A DNA stretch of 64,000 nucleotides from Actinomycetota bacterium (GCA_014360655.1 JACIXC010000013.1:38462-102461), one strand, 5' to 3'. Positions 54,040 through 63,869 are shown, numbered from the stretch's first letter. Notes: generated by a model not told the origin, from the letters alone. Program-made: numbers and translations.

Positions 54040-54114
54040 ACCGCGGAATCCCTTTTCGACTGCCTTCTTCGCGGCGGCTTCGTCGCTCACGGCGCCGCCA
54101 GCCTCTTCCGGTGA
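54003..54114. repeat. Degenerate duplication of the GDT1 3' end
   Basis: The last 37 bases of the GDT1 gene (54003-54039, ending CAGCCTCTTCTGGTAA) recur with about three-quarters identity at 54078-54114, ending CAGCCTCTTCCGGTGA. The rest of the 54040-54434 gap has no gene. Confidence 0.45.
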
Positions 54115-54434
54115 GAGCGCCTTTCCGTTCTGCCCCGACCAAGTCCTCACCAAGCCACGAACGCCCCCGGCACGGCGTGCTCCCGCCTCCCCGTCCCGCT
54201 CCCCCGCGCCCGTCGCTCCCCGGCTCGAGGAGCGGGTTTCATGGTTTTCCGGGTCGCCCAAGAGCTTTCTCGCTGCGGCCGTCGAAATCACGGCAAGCGC
54301 GAAAACCGCTTCCCGTGCACGCTTTTTCCCCGGCGCATTTCCCCGCCATCCCGCCTCACGGCCTCCGAAAGCGCGGCTTTTCGGGGGCGGATGCGCTCGT
54401 GCGATTGCCCGTCCGACACGGCCCTCTTGCGCCC

Positions 54435-55034
54435 CTAGCGAAGGCGGAGGGCCCTCTCCAGGTCCTGCGGTGTATTGATGTTGAGCAGGGAACGGAATTC
54501 GGGGTCGTGCTCGGCGATCTCCTCCTCCTCGAGGTAGCGTACCCGTAGCTCGTCGGTGAGCTCGTGTATTTTCAGGCGCTCCTCCCGCAGCCTGTTCCCT
54601 ATCCTCTCCTTCACCTCCCGCGCGTAGACGGCGAAGAGGGGCTCGATGTACTCGCCGCGCCTGGGCACCACCGCCTCCCACCCCGGCGCCTCCTCCAGCA
54701 GCCGCCGGATCAACCCCGGCTGGGGAAAGGGCATGTCGCAGGCCATGACGAAGACGTAAGGGGTGGTAGAATATTCCAGTGCGGTGTAGATGCCGCCCAG
54801 GGGGCCCTTTCCGGGAAGCAGGTCGAAGACGGCGCGCGCCCTGTCACCGGCCAATTCAGCGAGCAGGTGGTTTCTCTCCTGCCCCACCAGCAGGATGCGG
54901 GAGAAGATGTCCGAAAGGACGGCGATGATGCGCGCCAGCACCGGCTCCCCGCCCATGGACAGCGAGGTCTTGTCCGCGCCGAGGCGTTTCCCCTTTCCCC
55001 CGGCGAGGACGGCCGCGGTGAAATCCGGGTTCAC
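54435..55034 (-). CDS. mobA: Molybdenum cofactor guanylyltransferase
   Basis: A 199-residue MobA-type nucleotidyltransferase that attaches GMP to molybdopterin, needed for bis-MGD enzymes. Signatures: AAVLAGGKGKRLGADKTSLSMGGEP at the N-terminus (GTP loop and Lys), DLLPGKGPLGGIYTAL, and the metal Asp in FVMACDMPFPQPGLI. The start GTG overlaps the stop of fdhD (GTGA), so the two are co-translated. The pair would serve formate dehydrogenase or similar enzymes elsewhere and possibly the cofactor pool of the aldehyde oxidoreductase at 23.9 kb. Confidence 0.92.
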   Translation of the reverse strand: MNPDFTAAVLAGGKGKRLGADKTSLSMGGEPVLARIIAVLSDIFSRILLVGQERNHLLAELAGDRARAVFDLLPGKGPLGGIYTALEYSTTPYVFVMACDMPFPQPGLIRRLLEEAPGWEAVVPRRGEYIEPLFAVYAREVKERIGNRLREERLKIHELTDELRVRYLEEEEIAEHDPEFRSLLNINTPQDLERALRLR

Positions 55035-55864
55035 GGCGTCACCCTCCAGCCGTGGGTGTACAAGTTGCACCTCTCGCCGCCGCAGAACCCCACCACGGTG
55101 AGGCCCGCGCGCTCCGCCACGCGCAGCCCCAGCGAGGTGGGGGCAGCCAGGGAGACCACGACGGGGATGCCCACCCTCGCCGCCTTCAGGGCCATCTCGT
55201 AGCTCACGCGGCCGGAGAGCATGAGCAGCTTGTCCTCCAGGGGGATGCCGCGCAGGGCGCACCACCCCACCGCCTTGTCCAGGGCGTTGTGGCGGCCCAC
55301 GTCCTCCGCCACCACCAGCGCCCGCCCCTCGGCGTCGAAGAAGCCCGCCCCGTGGGTGCCACCGGTGGCGCGGAAGACCTCCTGTCCCCCCGCCAGCTTC
55401 TCCCCAAGCCCCAGCACCACGTGCAGCGGGACCTGCAGGCGCGAGGCCACGCATCCCTCCCGGATGTCCCCCAGCGCGGAAAGGTCCGCCCCCCCGCATC
55501 CCGTGCGCACCACGTAAGTGGGGGCGAAGCGTTCCCTTCCCCGGGGGCTCTCCACCTCCAGCTCCACCACGTTGCCGCGGTCCAGGGCGGTGTCCTCCAC
55601 CTCGCGCCCCTCCGCCAGCTCGCGCTCCATGCTCCCGCAGTGCTTGAGCAACGTCACCTGCGCCACGCTCTCTATCACCTTCTCGGTGAGGCAGAAGCCC
55701 ACCGCCAGCTCCTTGTCCATGCCGGGAAGGCGCATGAGGGCCACCAGCGGCATGCCGTTGACGATGATCTCCAGGGGCGATTCTACGGCCACGCGGTCGT
55801 CGACCTCTTCCGCCCCGCCTTGCCTGAAAAACCTGGTTATCCTCCAAGAGATCATGGCATCCAT
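55031..55864 (-). CDS. fdhD: Formate dehydrogenase accessory sulfurtransferase
   Basis: A 277-residue FdhD protein that carries sulfur to the molybdenum/tungsten bis-MGD cofactor so that formate dehydrogenase becomes active. Signatures: VESPLEIIVNGMPL, LAVGFCLTEKVI, FRATGGTHGAGFFD, and AEDVGRHNALDKAVGW, LLMLSGRVSYEMALKA. The active-site loop is VVRTGCGGADLS, with only one Cys of the CxxC pattern of E. coli FdhD visible here, as in several other relatives. The start is ATG 55864 (MDAMISWRI), though a second ATG three codons on is equally possible. Upstream of it no homology continues. Confidence 0.9.
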   Translation of the reverse strand: MDAMISWRITRFFRQGGAEEVDDRVAVESPLEIIVNGMPLVALMRLPGMDKELAVGFCLTEKVIESVAQVTLLKHCGSMERELAEGREVEDTALDRGNVVELEVESPRGRERFAPTYVVRTGCGGADLSALGDIREGCVASRLQVPLHVVLGLGEKLAGGQEVFRATGGTHGAGFFDAEGRALVVAEDVGRHNALDKAVGWCALRGIPLEDKLLMLSGRVSYEMALKAARVGIPVVVSLAAPTSLGLRVAERAGLTVVGFCGGERCNLYTHGWRVTP

Positions 55865-56083
55865 GATAAAGGTTCGGGAATGCGGCCGACAACAAGCGCG
55901 CGCCTGCCGGGACCCGCCGGAACCGCCCTTCACGGCACGGTATCGCGGCATGGGCAGGGCCCATCGCGCGGGGTTGTGGCCGCGCGCACCTCCCTTGCGA
56001 AGGCCGGTCTTTCCGGGCGGGCATGGCGCCGCCCTCGGGCGCATCCTCCGGCCGCATCCTCCGGCCTGTTCTCCCCTCGCGTT

Positions 56084-56235
56084 CAAGGAGTCACGCCATC
56101 TACGATGGTCTCGGCGGGAGCGGCGACCTGAAGGCGTGCCCTTCCCCTATCTTGCCCTCGCATGCAAGGCGTCATGCCTTCTACGATGGGCTTGCACGTA
56201 CGATGGTCATGGCGTGAGCGGCGACACGAAGGCGA
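56084..56235. repeat. Imperfect 81-base-period repeat in the 55865-56254 gap
   Basis: A 25-base block beginning CAAGG and ending CTACGATGG occurs at 56084-56108 and 56165-56189 (22 of 25 identical); each copy is followed by GGCG(G/T)GAGCGGCGAC and GAAGGCG. A shorter relative overlaps the DUF192 end (56279). No gene is seen in this 390-base gap. Confidence 0.6.
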
Positions 56236-56254
56236 TTCCCCGCCTGTACTGCCC

Positions 56255-56617
56255 TCACCTTTCATGGCTGATGATCTCCAAGGCATCACCTACGTCGATC
56301 CCCGCCCTTTCCGCGGTCCCCGCGGGGAGCTCCAGGACCGCCCGCGCCCGCCACACCATGGGGCTCAACCGGCGCGGCCCCAGCCGGTGAACCACCCGTA
56401 TGACCCGGCCCCCACCGTCGAGGAAGACGGCGTCGATGGGATAGCGCATCCCGAAGGTATGGACCTGGCGGCAGGGCGCGATGAGCAGCCCTTCTCCTGC
56501 AGGAAGGGTGTCCGTTCCCAGGAGGCCCCGCCTCCGGGACGACGGCGTCTCGGCCACCCCGACCCTCTCCGCCACGGTGGTCCCGCGCGCCGCGTCCACG
56601 ACCTTCACGTAACGCAT
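56255..56617 (-). CDS. DUF192 family protein
   Basis: A 120-residue DUF192 protein: VAERVGVAETPSSRRRGLLG, the pattern LIAPCRQVHTFGMRYPIDAVFLD with its conserved HTFGM/DAVFLD, and VLELPAGTAERAGIDVGDAL at the end. The family is widespread, often secreted in archaea but here without a signal; its function is not established. The ATG at 56617 is used because the fold starts there. Its promoter region would overlap that of meaB, which is divergent with a 116-base gap. Confidence 0.88.
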   Translation of the reverse strand: MRYVKVVDAARGTTVAERVGVAETPSSRRRGLLGTDTLPAGEGLLIAPCRQVHTFGMRYPIDAVFLDGGGRVIRVVHRLGPRRLSPMVWRARAVLELPAGTAERAGIDVGDALEIISHER

Positions 56618-56733
56618 GGGTGAAGCATACAACGGGCGGGCGGGAAAATCCCACACCCCAACGTCCCCTCACCTTTGACAGCCCCCGCCTCAATGTGAAG
56701 AATAGAGGCGGGAATGCTTATAAAGGAGGCGAC

Positions 56734-57690
56734 ATGGACGACCTACTCACCCGTCTCCTGGAGGGAGACCGCCGCGCGGCAGCACGGCTCATAACCCTGG
56801 TGGAAAACGGGGACCCCGCGGCCCGGGACCCCATCCGGCGCCTGCACGAGTACACCGGCAGGGCGCACATCGTCGGCATAACCGGGCCCCCGGGCAGCGG
56901 CAAGAGCACGCTGGTCAACTCCCTCACCAAGGAGATGCGCGCGCGTGGCAAGAGCGTCGGCATCATCGCCATAGATCCCACCAGCCCTTTCAGCGGCGGC
57001 GCGGTGCTCGGGGACCGCGTGCGCATGCAGGATCTGGCCACCGACCCGGAGGTCTTCATCCGCTCCATGGGCACGCGAGGCTCCCTGGGGGGCGTGAGCG
57101 TGGCCACCAACGACGCGGTGAACATCCTGGACGCCTTCGGCAAGGACATGGTCATCATCGAGACGGTGGGCGCCGGCCAGGTGGAGGTGGACATAGTCAA
57201 GCTCGCCCACACCTCGGTGGTGGTGTCCATGCCCGGCGGCGGCGACGAGATCCAGGCGTTGAAGGCGGGCATCATGGAGATCGGGGACATCTTCGTGGTC
57301 AACAAGGCCGACCGCGAGGACGCGGGCAGGACCTTCACCGAGATCACCATGATGCTGGACATGTCCCACCGGAGCGAGGACCGCGTCCCGCCCGTGATCC
57401 GCACCGTGGCCACCACCGGGCAGGGAGTGGACGAGCTTGCCGATGCCATCCTCGAGCACCACCACTACCTCCAGGAGAGGGGGCTGCTGGAAAAGAAGGC
57501 GCGGGAGCGCATCCTGGCCGAGCTCCAGGAGATCATCAACCGCCGCGTCGAGAGGACGGTGGAGCGCGCGCTGCAGGAAGACCCGGAGATGGTGGAGCTG
57601 GTGAAGAAGATGGTTGAGACGCGGGAGATAGACCCCCACTCCGGCGCTTCCCAGGTCATCAGCCACCTGTTGAAGAAATCCGAGGTTTAA
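56734..57690 (+). CDS. meaB: Methylmalonyl-CoA mutase-associated GTPase MeaB
   Basis: A 318-residue G3E-family GTPase (MeaB/ArgK) that protects and loads cobalamin-dependent acyl-CoA mutases. Motifs: GITGPPGSGKSTLVNSL (Walker A), IIAIDPTSPFSGGAVLGDRVRM (switch, binds the mutase), IIETVGAGQVEVDI (Walker B/GxxQ), FVVNKADREDA (NKxD) and a C-terminal dimer helix (LQEIINRRVERTVERAL). The mutase is not in the window. The VOC protein at 10780 may be an epimerase of the same route. The start ATG follows AAAGGAGGCGAC. Confidence 0.94.
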   Translation: MDDLLTRLLEGDRRAAARLITLVENGDPAARDPIRRLHEYTGRAHIVGITGPPGSGKSTLVNSLTKEMRARGKSVGIIAIDPTSPFSGGAVLGDRVRMQDLATDPEVFIRSMGTRGSLGGVSVATNDAVNILDAFGKDMVIIETVGAGQVEVDIVKLAHTSVVVSMPGGGDEIQALKAGIMEIGDIFVVNKADREDAGRTFTEITMMLDMSHRSEDRVPPVIRTVATTGQGVDELADAILEHHHYLQERGLLEKKARERILAELQEIINRRVERTVERALQEDPEMVELVKKMVETREIDPHSGASQVISHLLKKSEV

Positions 57691-57854
57691 GGCACGGGTG
57701 CGCCGCCGCCATCCATCGCCGGCGCCGCCCCGGCATGAACGGAACCGCAACCGGGCGCCGCGCTTCCGCTGTTCCATGCATTCCGGGCGTGGTGATGTTT
57801 TCCATCCCGCAAGGGCGTGCCGGGAGGCGCGTGCACGTCAGGAGAAGCGGCCCG

Positions 57855-58946
57855 TCAGGAGAAGCGGAAGAGGATGACGTCGCCGTCGCGGACCACGTAA
57901 TCGCGGCCCTCGACGCGCACGGCCCCTTTCTCTCGTGCGGCGTGAAAGGAACCGTAGGAGGTGAACTCCTCCCACCCGATGACCTCGGCGCGGATGAAAC
58001 CCCGTTCCATGTCCGTGTGTATCTTCCCCGCCGCCTGCACGGCGCTGCTTCCCTCGCGCAGGGGCCAGGCGCGGCATTCGCCCGACTCCGTGGTGAAGAA
58101 GGTGATGAGTCCCAGCAGGACGTAGCATTTCCTGGCAAACTCTTCCAATCCCAAACGCTCTATGCCGTACGCCTCCAGGAACTCCCTAACCTCGTCCGGG
58201 TCCAGCTCCTCGATCTCCGCCTCCAGCTTGGCGCAGAAGGCCACCCACTCCGCCCCCTCCTCGGCCGCCCTCTCCCGCACCGCCCGCAGCAGGGGACCTT
58301 CCGCGCCCAGCTCCTCCTCCCCCAGGTTGGCCACGTAGATGACCGGCTTGGCGGTGAGCAGGAAGAGGCCGGCCAGCAGCTCCCTCTCCTCCGCGCCCAG
58401 GTCCTGACGGCGCACCGGGACCCCCCGCTGCAGCCCTTCCTCCGCCCGCAGCAGCACCTCCATCTCCCTCGCCTTCTCCCGGTCCCCGCTGCGGGCGGCC
58501 TTGGCGATCCTCTCCTTCCGCCGCTCCACGGCAGCCAGGTCCGCCAGCATGAGCTCGGCCTCGACCACGTCAATGTCCGCGCGCGGGTCGAGGTCGGCGC
58601 GCACGTGGGCCACGTCGGGGGAGGAGAAACAGCGGACGGCGTGGGCCACGGCATCCACCTCCCTTATGTGCGCGAGGAACTGGTTGCCCAGGCCCTCGCC
58701 CTGGTGCGCCCCCTCCACCAGCCCGGCGATGTCCACCACCCTGAGGTCGGCCGGGACGGTCTTCTCGCACCCTGCGGCCCTGGAAACGGCATCCAACCGC
58801 GGGTCGGGCACGTAGGCCACGCCGTGATTGGGGTCCACGGTGGTGAAGGGATAGCCGGCCACAGCCGCGCCCGCCCTGGTGAGGGCGTTGAAGATGGTGG
58901 ATTTACCCGCGTTGGGCAGCCCTATTATCCCCACTTGCAGGGCCAT
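57855..58946 (-). CDS. ychF: Ribosome-binding ATPase YchF
   Basis: A 363-residue OBG-family P-loop ATPase. Walker A GLPNAGKSTIFNAL and the switch II-like VDIAGLVEGAHQGEGLGNQF are present, and the C-terminal TGS domain spans LITFFTTESGECRAWPLREG to the end. The NKxE replacement typical of YchF reads YVANLGEE. It associates with ribosomes and helps with start-codon choice and stress response. The length matches the family. ATG 58946 has AGAGGAGG four bases upstream. The gene is convergent with meaB. Confidence 0.96.
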   Translation of the reverse strand: MALQVGIIGLPNAGKSTIFNALTRAGAAVAGYPFTTVDPNHGVAYVPDPRLDAVSRAAGCEKTVPADLRVVDIAGLVEGAHQGEGLGNQFLAHIREVDAVAHAVRCFSSPDVAHVRADLDPRADIDVVEAELMLADLAAVERRKERIAKAARSGDREKAREMEVLLRAEEGLQRGVPVRRQDLGAEERELLAGLFLLTAKPVIYVANLGEEELGAEGPLLRAVRERAAEEGAEWVAFCAKLEAEIEELDPDEVREFLEAYGIERLGLEEFARKCYVLLGLITFFTTESGECRAWPLREGSSAVQAAGKIHTDMERGFIRAEVIGWEEFTSYGSFHAAREKGAVRVEGRDYVVRDGDVILFRFS

Positions 58947-59219
58947 GCATCCTCCTCTTCCGCATGCGGTCCCCCGGCCTGCGCTCCCCAGCCTATGATA
59001 GCAGGTTGACGGCGGTCCGGCGGGTGTCGCGCGGGGAAGCGCGCGGGGAAAGCGGCTCCGGGCGCCGGGCCGGCGCCTGGTCTCATCCCCGCCTCGAGCT
59101 GCGTTCCACACCCCTGCACCGCCTGCGCCGCCCCGGCTCCGACCCGACCCCCGCAGGCAGCCGTTCAAGGCCGGCATGGGTATAAACGATATTCTAATGG
59201 GTGGAAAAGGAGAAGCCTC

Positions 59220-62204
59220 ATGAGATCGACGAGGTTCATGACGCTGTCCCACTGGATGGCGTTTCTGGTCATCGCGCTCTACCCGTTGTACACGGGGGAT
59301 AGCGTGCATTACGCCGCATGGGCCGCGGTGACGGCCTCCTTCGCCGCTCTCGGCCTGGCCTACCACCTCCTGCGACGGCGGGGTATCGAGGAGCGTGCCT
59401 GGAAGCCCGGGCTCGTCCTGCCTGCAGCAGACGCCGCCCTCTGCTGCTACCTGATATACGAGAGCGGCGGCATCGCGAGCCCCCTCTTCCCGCTCCTTTT
59501 CCTTCTCGTCGCCACCACTGCCTTCTACAACCGCTGGACCGTGACACTCTGCCTCGCCGCGGCAAGCGGCGCCGCTTACGTGCTGGCCTGCTCTCTCGCC
59601 GGTATTTCCCTGGGCGAGGACGGTGCCCCGCTGCTGGTCAACGTGCTCGTTCTCATGTGCGCATCCGTCTTCCTTTCCATCCTGGCGGAGCTCGACCGCC
59701 GGGAGCACGGTCGCGCGGAGAGGATAGAGGCGCTTTACACCCTCAGTTCCGAGCTCATGGAGAAGGTCGACCTCGGCGAGACGTTGCACTACCTCCTGGC
59801 CGCCATCGCCGACCTCATCCACGCCGACCTGGGTTCCATCTGGCTGCTGGACCGCAACACCGGGAAGCTGAAGCTGCAGGACTTCATAGTCCCGGAGCAG
59901 GGCCCGAAAGAGGGAGGCGAGCTGGCCGTGGGGGAGGGGTTCGTGGGGCGCGTGGCCCTGGAGAGGAAGCCCGTCATCCTCGACCGTTCCCGGCGGGAAA
60001 ACGACGCGGGTATCTGCGAACCCGCCCTGGAAGAAACGCAGTCGGTCATAGCCACGCCCATCCTCATGGGCGGGGAATTGATGGGGGTGCTCTGCTTCGC
60101 CGCCGGCAGGCAGCGCGCCTTCCACCAGCAGGACCTCCAGATGCTGGCCACCCTCTCCAACCTGGCGGCCTCGGCCATCGCCCGCTCGGAGCTCTACCAG
60201 ATGGTCCTCTCGCGCAGCGAGGTCATCGTGAGCAGCATGAGCAGCGGGCTCCTGGTGACCGACCAGGCGGGGAAGGTGATCCTGGCCAACCAGGCGGCGC
60301 GCGACCTGCTGGGATTGGAGATCCCGCCCAACGAACGCACCCTGCGGGAGGTCCTGGAGTCCTCTCCCCTCGACCACGAGGCCCTGCTGCAATCCATGGA
60401 GGAGGCGAAGGGCCGCCACGACGGGGCCGCCGCCGGCAACTTCGAGGTGCGCCTGCGCGGCAACCCTGAGCGCATACTCTCCGTGCGCGTCTCGCCCATC
60501 CGCGCGGGCTTCGAGCCGTCCAGCGGGTCCGTGCTCATCCTCGACGATATCACGGAGAGGGTGAAGGTGGACGAGATCCGGGACGACCTCCTGCTGCTCA
60601 TCGCCCGCCGCGTGGAGGAACAGACCGCCCTCTACGAGGTGGGCCGCTCCCTGGTACGCGAGCAGGATATAGGCAGCCTGGTGGGTTTCCTCCTCAACAG
60701 GGCGGTGACCCTCGTGGGGGCGGAAATCGGGGTCCTCTCCCTGCGCGAGGAGGACGAATCCTACCGGATCAAGGCCGTCCACGGCCTGGAAGGGTCTTCC
60801 CTGGGGCTTTCATTCCGTCCCGGCGAATATCGCGCGGGCCAGGCGGCCGCGCAGGGTGAGCCACTACGCCTGGCGGGAATCGACCCCGCGCAAGCCGGGC
60901 CGTGGGGAGAAGGCCTCTCGGGCCCCCTCTCCTACATCGCCATCCCCATAACCTGGCAGGGAGTTACCAAGGGGGTGCTCGAGGTGGCCATGCACCCCGA
61001 GGAACGCGGTTTCGGCGAGGACGACGTGCGGCTGCTAAGCCTCTTCGTCTACCAGGCGGCCATCGCCCTGGAGAACGCCAACCTCTACCGCCTGATAACC
61101 GAGGACCAGCGCCGCACCGAGGCCATGCTCTATTCCATCAACGACGGGGTCATCGCGGTGAACAACGAGGCGCGCGTCATCCTGGTCAACTCGGCGGCCG
61201 AGAAGATACTCAACCTGCCGCCCTTCCCCTACATCAACCTGCGCCACGTGAAGGAGGTCATCCACATCCCCGGTATCGCCAACCTATTCCTGAAGAGCCT
61301 CAACGCGGGCGCCGAGATGGCGGAGGAGATACAGCTCCCCGCCCCGGACAGGAGGGTACTGGAGGTGGAGACCTCCCTCATCGAGGTGGAGCCCGGAAAC
61401 CGCCTGGGCATCATCGCCGTCATCCGCGACGTCACCACCCTGAGGGAACTGGAGCAGGCCAAATCCGATTTCGTGTCCACCGTATCGCACGAGCTGCGTA
61501 CCCCGTTGACCTCCATCAAGGCCTACACGGCCACCCTGCGCCGCAGCGACGTCAGCTTCGACGAGGGCACCCGCCAGCAGTTCCTGCAGGTCATCGAGGA
61601 GGAGACGGACCGCCTCACGCGCCTCATCTCCGACCTCCTGGACATGTCCCGCATCGACTCTGGCCGCATGGAGCTCAAGAAGCGCGAGTTCGACCTGCTG
61701 CGGCTGGTCGAGATCGTGGTGGAGAAGCTGGGCTCCCAGACCTCCGATCACGTCATCCGGATGAGGGCGCCGAGCGGGAGCATAACGGTGCACGCGGACC
61801 CGGACAAGATCGAGCAGGTCTTCGTAAACCTGGTGGACAACGCGGTGAAATACTCGCCGCAGGGAGGGGATATCGTCATCTCCCTGGAAGTGCAGCGACA
61901 CCTCATAAAGTGCAGCGTCAGCGACCAGGGGGTGGGTATCCCGGTGGAGCATATACCCCATATATTCGAGAAGTTCCACCGCGTGGACAACCGCGCCACG
62001 CGCGAGGTGTACGGGACCGGCCTCGGACTCTACCTGAGCAAGAGCATCGTGGAAGCGCACGGGGGGAGCATCTGGGTGGAGAGCGAGTTCGGCAGGGGAA
62101 GCACCTTTCACTTCACGCTGCCCCTCGCCCTTCCGCCGCGAAGGACGGGGGATGACACCCGAGCGCCGGCCATGGAGAGGGCCGCGGACGAAGAGGAGGA
62201 TTGA
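59220..62204 (+). CDS. Membrane sensor histidine kinase with GAF and PAS domains
   Basis: A 994-residue kinase. The N-terminal 150 residues hold five or six membrane helices (WMAFLVIALYPLYTG, YHLLRRRG turn, LCLAAASGAAYVLACSLAG), then a GAF domain (190-330; LLAAIADLIHADLGSIWLLD), a PAS domain (340-450), a second GAF (about 475-620), another PAS (635-735), the phosphotransfer helix with H757 in STVSHELRTPLTS, and a HATPase domain with NLVDNAVKYS, DQGVGIP and YGTGLGLYLSKSIV. The topology suggests sensing of a membrane-related signal. The receiver-GGDEF gene starts 10 bases after its stop and should be its output. Confidence 0.93.
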   Translation: MRSTRFMTLSHWMAFLVIALYPLYTGDSVHYAAWAAVTASFAALGLAYHLLRRRGIEERAWKPGLVLPAADAALCCYLIYESGGIASPLFPLLFLLVATTAFYNRWTVTLCLAAASGAAYVLACSLAGISLGEDGAPLLVNVLVLMCASVFLSILAELDRREHGRAERIEALYTLSSELMEKVDLGETLHYLLAAIADLIHADLGSIWLLDRNTGKLKLQDFIVPEQGPKEGGELAVGEGFVGRVALERKPVILDRSRRENDAGICEPALEETQSVIATPILMGGELMGVLCFAAGRQRAFHQQDLQMLATLSNLAASAIARSELYQMVLSRSEVIVSSMSSGLLVTDQAGKVILANQAARDLLGLEIPPNERTLREVLESSPLDHEALLQSMEEAKGRHDGAAAGNFEVRLRGNPERILSVRVSPIRAGFEPSSGSVLILDDITERVKVDEIRDDLLLLIARRVEEQTALYEVGRSLVREQDIGSLVGFLLNRAVTLVGAEIGVLSLREEDESYRIKAVHGLEGSSLGLSFRPGEYRAGQAAAQGEPLRLAGIDPAQAGPWGEGLSGPLSYIAIPITWQGVTKGVLEVAMHPEERGFGEDDVRLLSLFVYQAAIALENANLYRLITEDQRRTEAMLYSINDGVIAVNNEARVILVNSAAEKILNLPPFPYINLRHVKEVIHIPGIANLFLKSLNAGAEMAEEIQLPAPDRRVLEVETSLIEVEPGNRLGIIAVIRDVTTLRELEQAKSDFVSTVSHELRTPLTSIKAYTATLRRSDVSFDEGTRQQFLQVIEEETDRLTRLISDLLDMSRIDSGRMELKKREFDLLRLVEIVVEKLGSQTSDHVIRMRAPSGSITVHADPDKIEQVFVNLVDNAVKYSPQGGDIVISLEVQRHLIKCSVSDQGVGIPVEHIPHIFEKFHRVDNRATREVYGTGLGLYLSKSIVEAHGGSIWVESEFGRGSTFHFTLPLALPPRRTGDDTRAPAMERAADEEED

Positions 62205-62213
62205 GGGAAAGCC

Positions 62214-63158
62214 ATGGAGAAAAGGGACGCTCCGGCCAGGATCCTGGTGGTGGACGACGAGAAGAACATCCTGGACATCATCCGCTTCAACCTGGAGGTG
62301 GAGGGCTACGAGGTGTTCACCACCCAGGAAGGCGAGGAGGCCCTGCGGCTGGCGCAGGAGGTCAGGCCCGACCTCATCCTCTGTGACATCATGATGCCGG
62401 AGATGGACGGGCTGGAGGTGTGCCGGCGGCTCAAGGCGGACGGGAGGACCAACCAGATACCGGTGGTCATGCTCTCCGCCAAGACCCAGCCCCAGGACAA
62501 GGTGGCGAGCATCGAGGCTGGAGCGGACGACTTCATAACCAAGCCCTTCGACTTCTCCGACCTGGTGGCGCGCATCATCGTGAACCTCATCCGCGCCAAG
62601 CAGAAGCGCGACGTGAGCCCCCTCACCGGCCTGCCGGGCAACATCTCCATCGAGGCGGAGACGAAGCGCCGCATCGCCAGGAACCTCAAGTTCGCCACCC
62701 TCTACATAGACATAGACAATTTCAAGCCCTACAACGAGATCTACGGGTTCCCGAAGGGGGACGCGGTCATCAGGGAGCTGGCCTCCGTGGTGGACGAGAC
62801 GGTGCGCAACCTGGGCAATTACGACGATTTCATCGGCCACGGCGGCGGGGACGACTTCGTGGTCATCACCACGCCGGAGAAGGCCACCGCCGTGGCGGAG
62901 CGCATCATATCCGACTTCGAGGAGAAAGTCCCCTCCTTCTACCGGGAGGAGGACCTCAAGCGCGGCTACTCCATCCTGGTGGACAGGCTGGGACGGGACA
63001 ACTACATCCCCATCATGACCCTGAGCATCGGGGTGGCGAGCAACCAGAAGCGCAGGATCGCCACCCACTGGGAGGTGGGCGAGATCGCCAAGGAGACGCT
63101 GAGCTACGCCAAGTCCATCCCCGGGAGCACCTATTTCGTCGACCGCCGGACGAAGTGA
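62214..63158 (+). CDS. Response regulator with degenerate GGDEF domain
   Basis: A 314-residue two-domain regulator. The receiver (1-125) has the acid pair DDE, phospho-acceptor D58 in LILCDIMMPEMDG, the Thr/Ser in VVMLSAKT and Lys in FITKPFD. A GGDEF-type domain follows (145-310) with IDIDNFKPYNEIYGFPKGD, but the signature reads GGGDDF (Glu replaced by Asp), and no RxxD inhibitory site precedes it. It may therefore be a weak cyclase or a c-di-GMP/GTP sensor. It is directly downstream of the large histidine kinase and presumably phosphorylated by it. Confidence 0.9.
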   Translation: MEKRDAPARILVVDDEKNILDIIRFNLEVEGYEVFTTQEGEEALRLAQEVRPDLILCDIMMPEMDGLEVCRRLKADGRTNQIPVVMLSAKTQPQDKVASIEAGADDFITKPFDFSDLVARIIVNLIRAKQKRDVSPLTGLPGNISIEAETKRRIARNLKFATLYIDIDNFKPYNEIYGFPKGDAVIRELASVVDETVRNLGNYDDFIGHGGGDDFVVITTPEKATAVAERIISDFEEKVPSFYREEDLKRGYSILVDRLGRDNYIPIMTLSIGVASNQKRRIATHWEVGEIAKETLSYAKSIPGSTYFVDRRTK

Positions 63159-63380
63159 CCTTCTCCCGTCAAGGCACCCATCCTGTCCGATCGACCTCGC
63201 CCGTTTCGCCCTGCCGCAAGGAGTGACGCCCAACCCCGCGCCGCCTGCCCGGCTCACCTCGCGCACGGCCGCGTAGGGCCGTGGTTCGTTGTTAAGGAAG
63301 CGGTAGACGATGACGAAATCTCTATTAGTCGCGCGCGAAAGGGGCGCGACGGCCGCTCGCGGGAGGAGCCGGAGGTGAAG

Positions 63381-63869
63381 ATGGCGGCGGAAGAGGAGGA
63401 AAAGTACCGCATCCTGCTCATCGAGGACGACCCGGCCATCTCCAACGTCGTGGAACTCAACCTGAGGCTGGACAACTACGAGGTCTTTCTCGCCTCCGAT
63501 GGGGAGGAAGGACTGAAGATGGTCGATGAGACCGACCCCGACCTCATCATCCTGGACGTCATGATGCCCAAGATAGACGGATGGCAGGTGCTCATGAAGC
63601 TCAAGTCGGAGGACAGGACCAGGGACATCCCGGTGATCATGCTCACCGCCATCGACGACGAGCAGTCCAAGGTCATCGGGCTGCGGGGAGGCGCCGACGA
63701 CTACGTGCCCAAGCCCTTCAGCCCCCTTGAGCTGGCCGCCAGAGTCAAGGTCATCCTGGACCGCGTGGGCAGGGCCCGCCGCGCCCCGTCACAGGGGAGC
63801 AGGGAGGCGCCGCGGCTGGACCAGATACCCGTGCAGAAGGGCGACGTGTGCTGGTTCACTACATGGTGA
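63381..63869 (+). CDS. Receiver-domain response regulator cut by an insertion sequence
   Basis: A 162-codon frame. The receiver is complete (residues 9-130): LLIEDDPAISN, acceptor D59 in IILDVMMPKIDGW, VIMLTAIDDE and DDYVPKPFSPLE. It is similar to the receiver of the preceding gene. After a linker (APSQGSREAPRLDQIP) the last residues (GDVCWFTTW) come from the end of the insertion sequence that starts at about 63850, so the natural C-terminus has probably been lost; whether there was an output domain cannot be told. The ATG at 63381 follows GGAGGTGAAG. Confidence 0.75.
   Translation: MAAEEEEKYRILLIEDDPAISNVVELNLRLDNYEVFLASDGEEGLKMVDETDPDLIILDVMMPKIDGWQVLMKLKSEDRTRDIPVIMLTAIDDEQSKVIGLRGGADDYVPKPFSPLELAARVKVILDRVGRARRAPSQGSREAPRLDQIPVQKGDVCWFTTW

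Noticed and set aside
58947..60782. Very long minus-strand open frame continuing upstream of ychF
   Set aside because: It is antisense to the histidine kinase gene and has no family resemblance; ychF starts at 58946 with a good ribosome site.
61284..63266. 660-codon minus-strand frame opposite the kinase and GGDEF genes
   Set aside because: Shadow of well-supported plus-strand genes; no domain recognisable.
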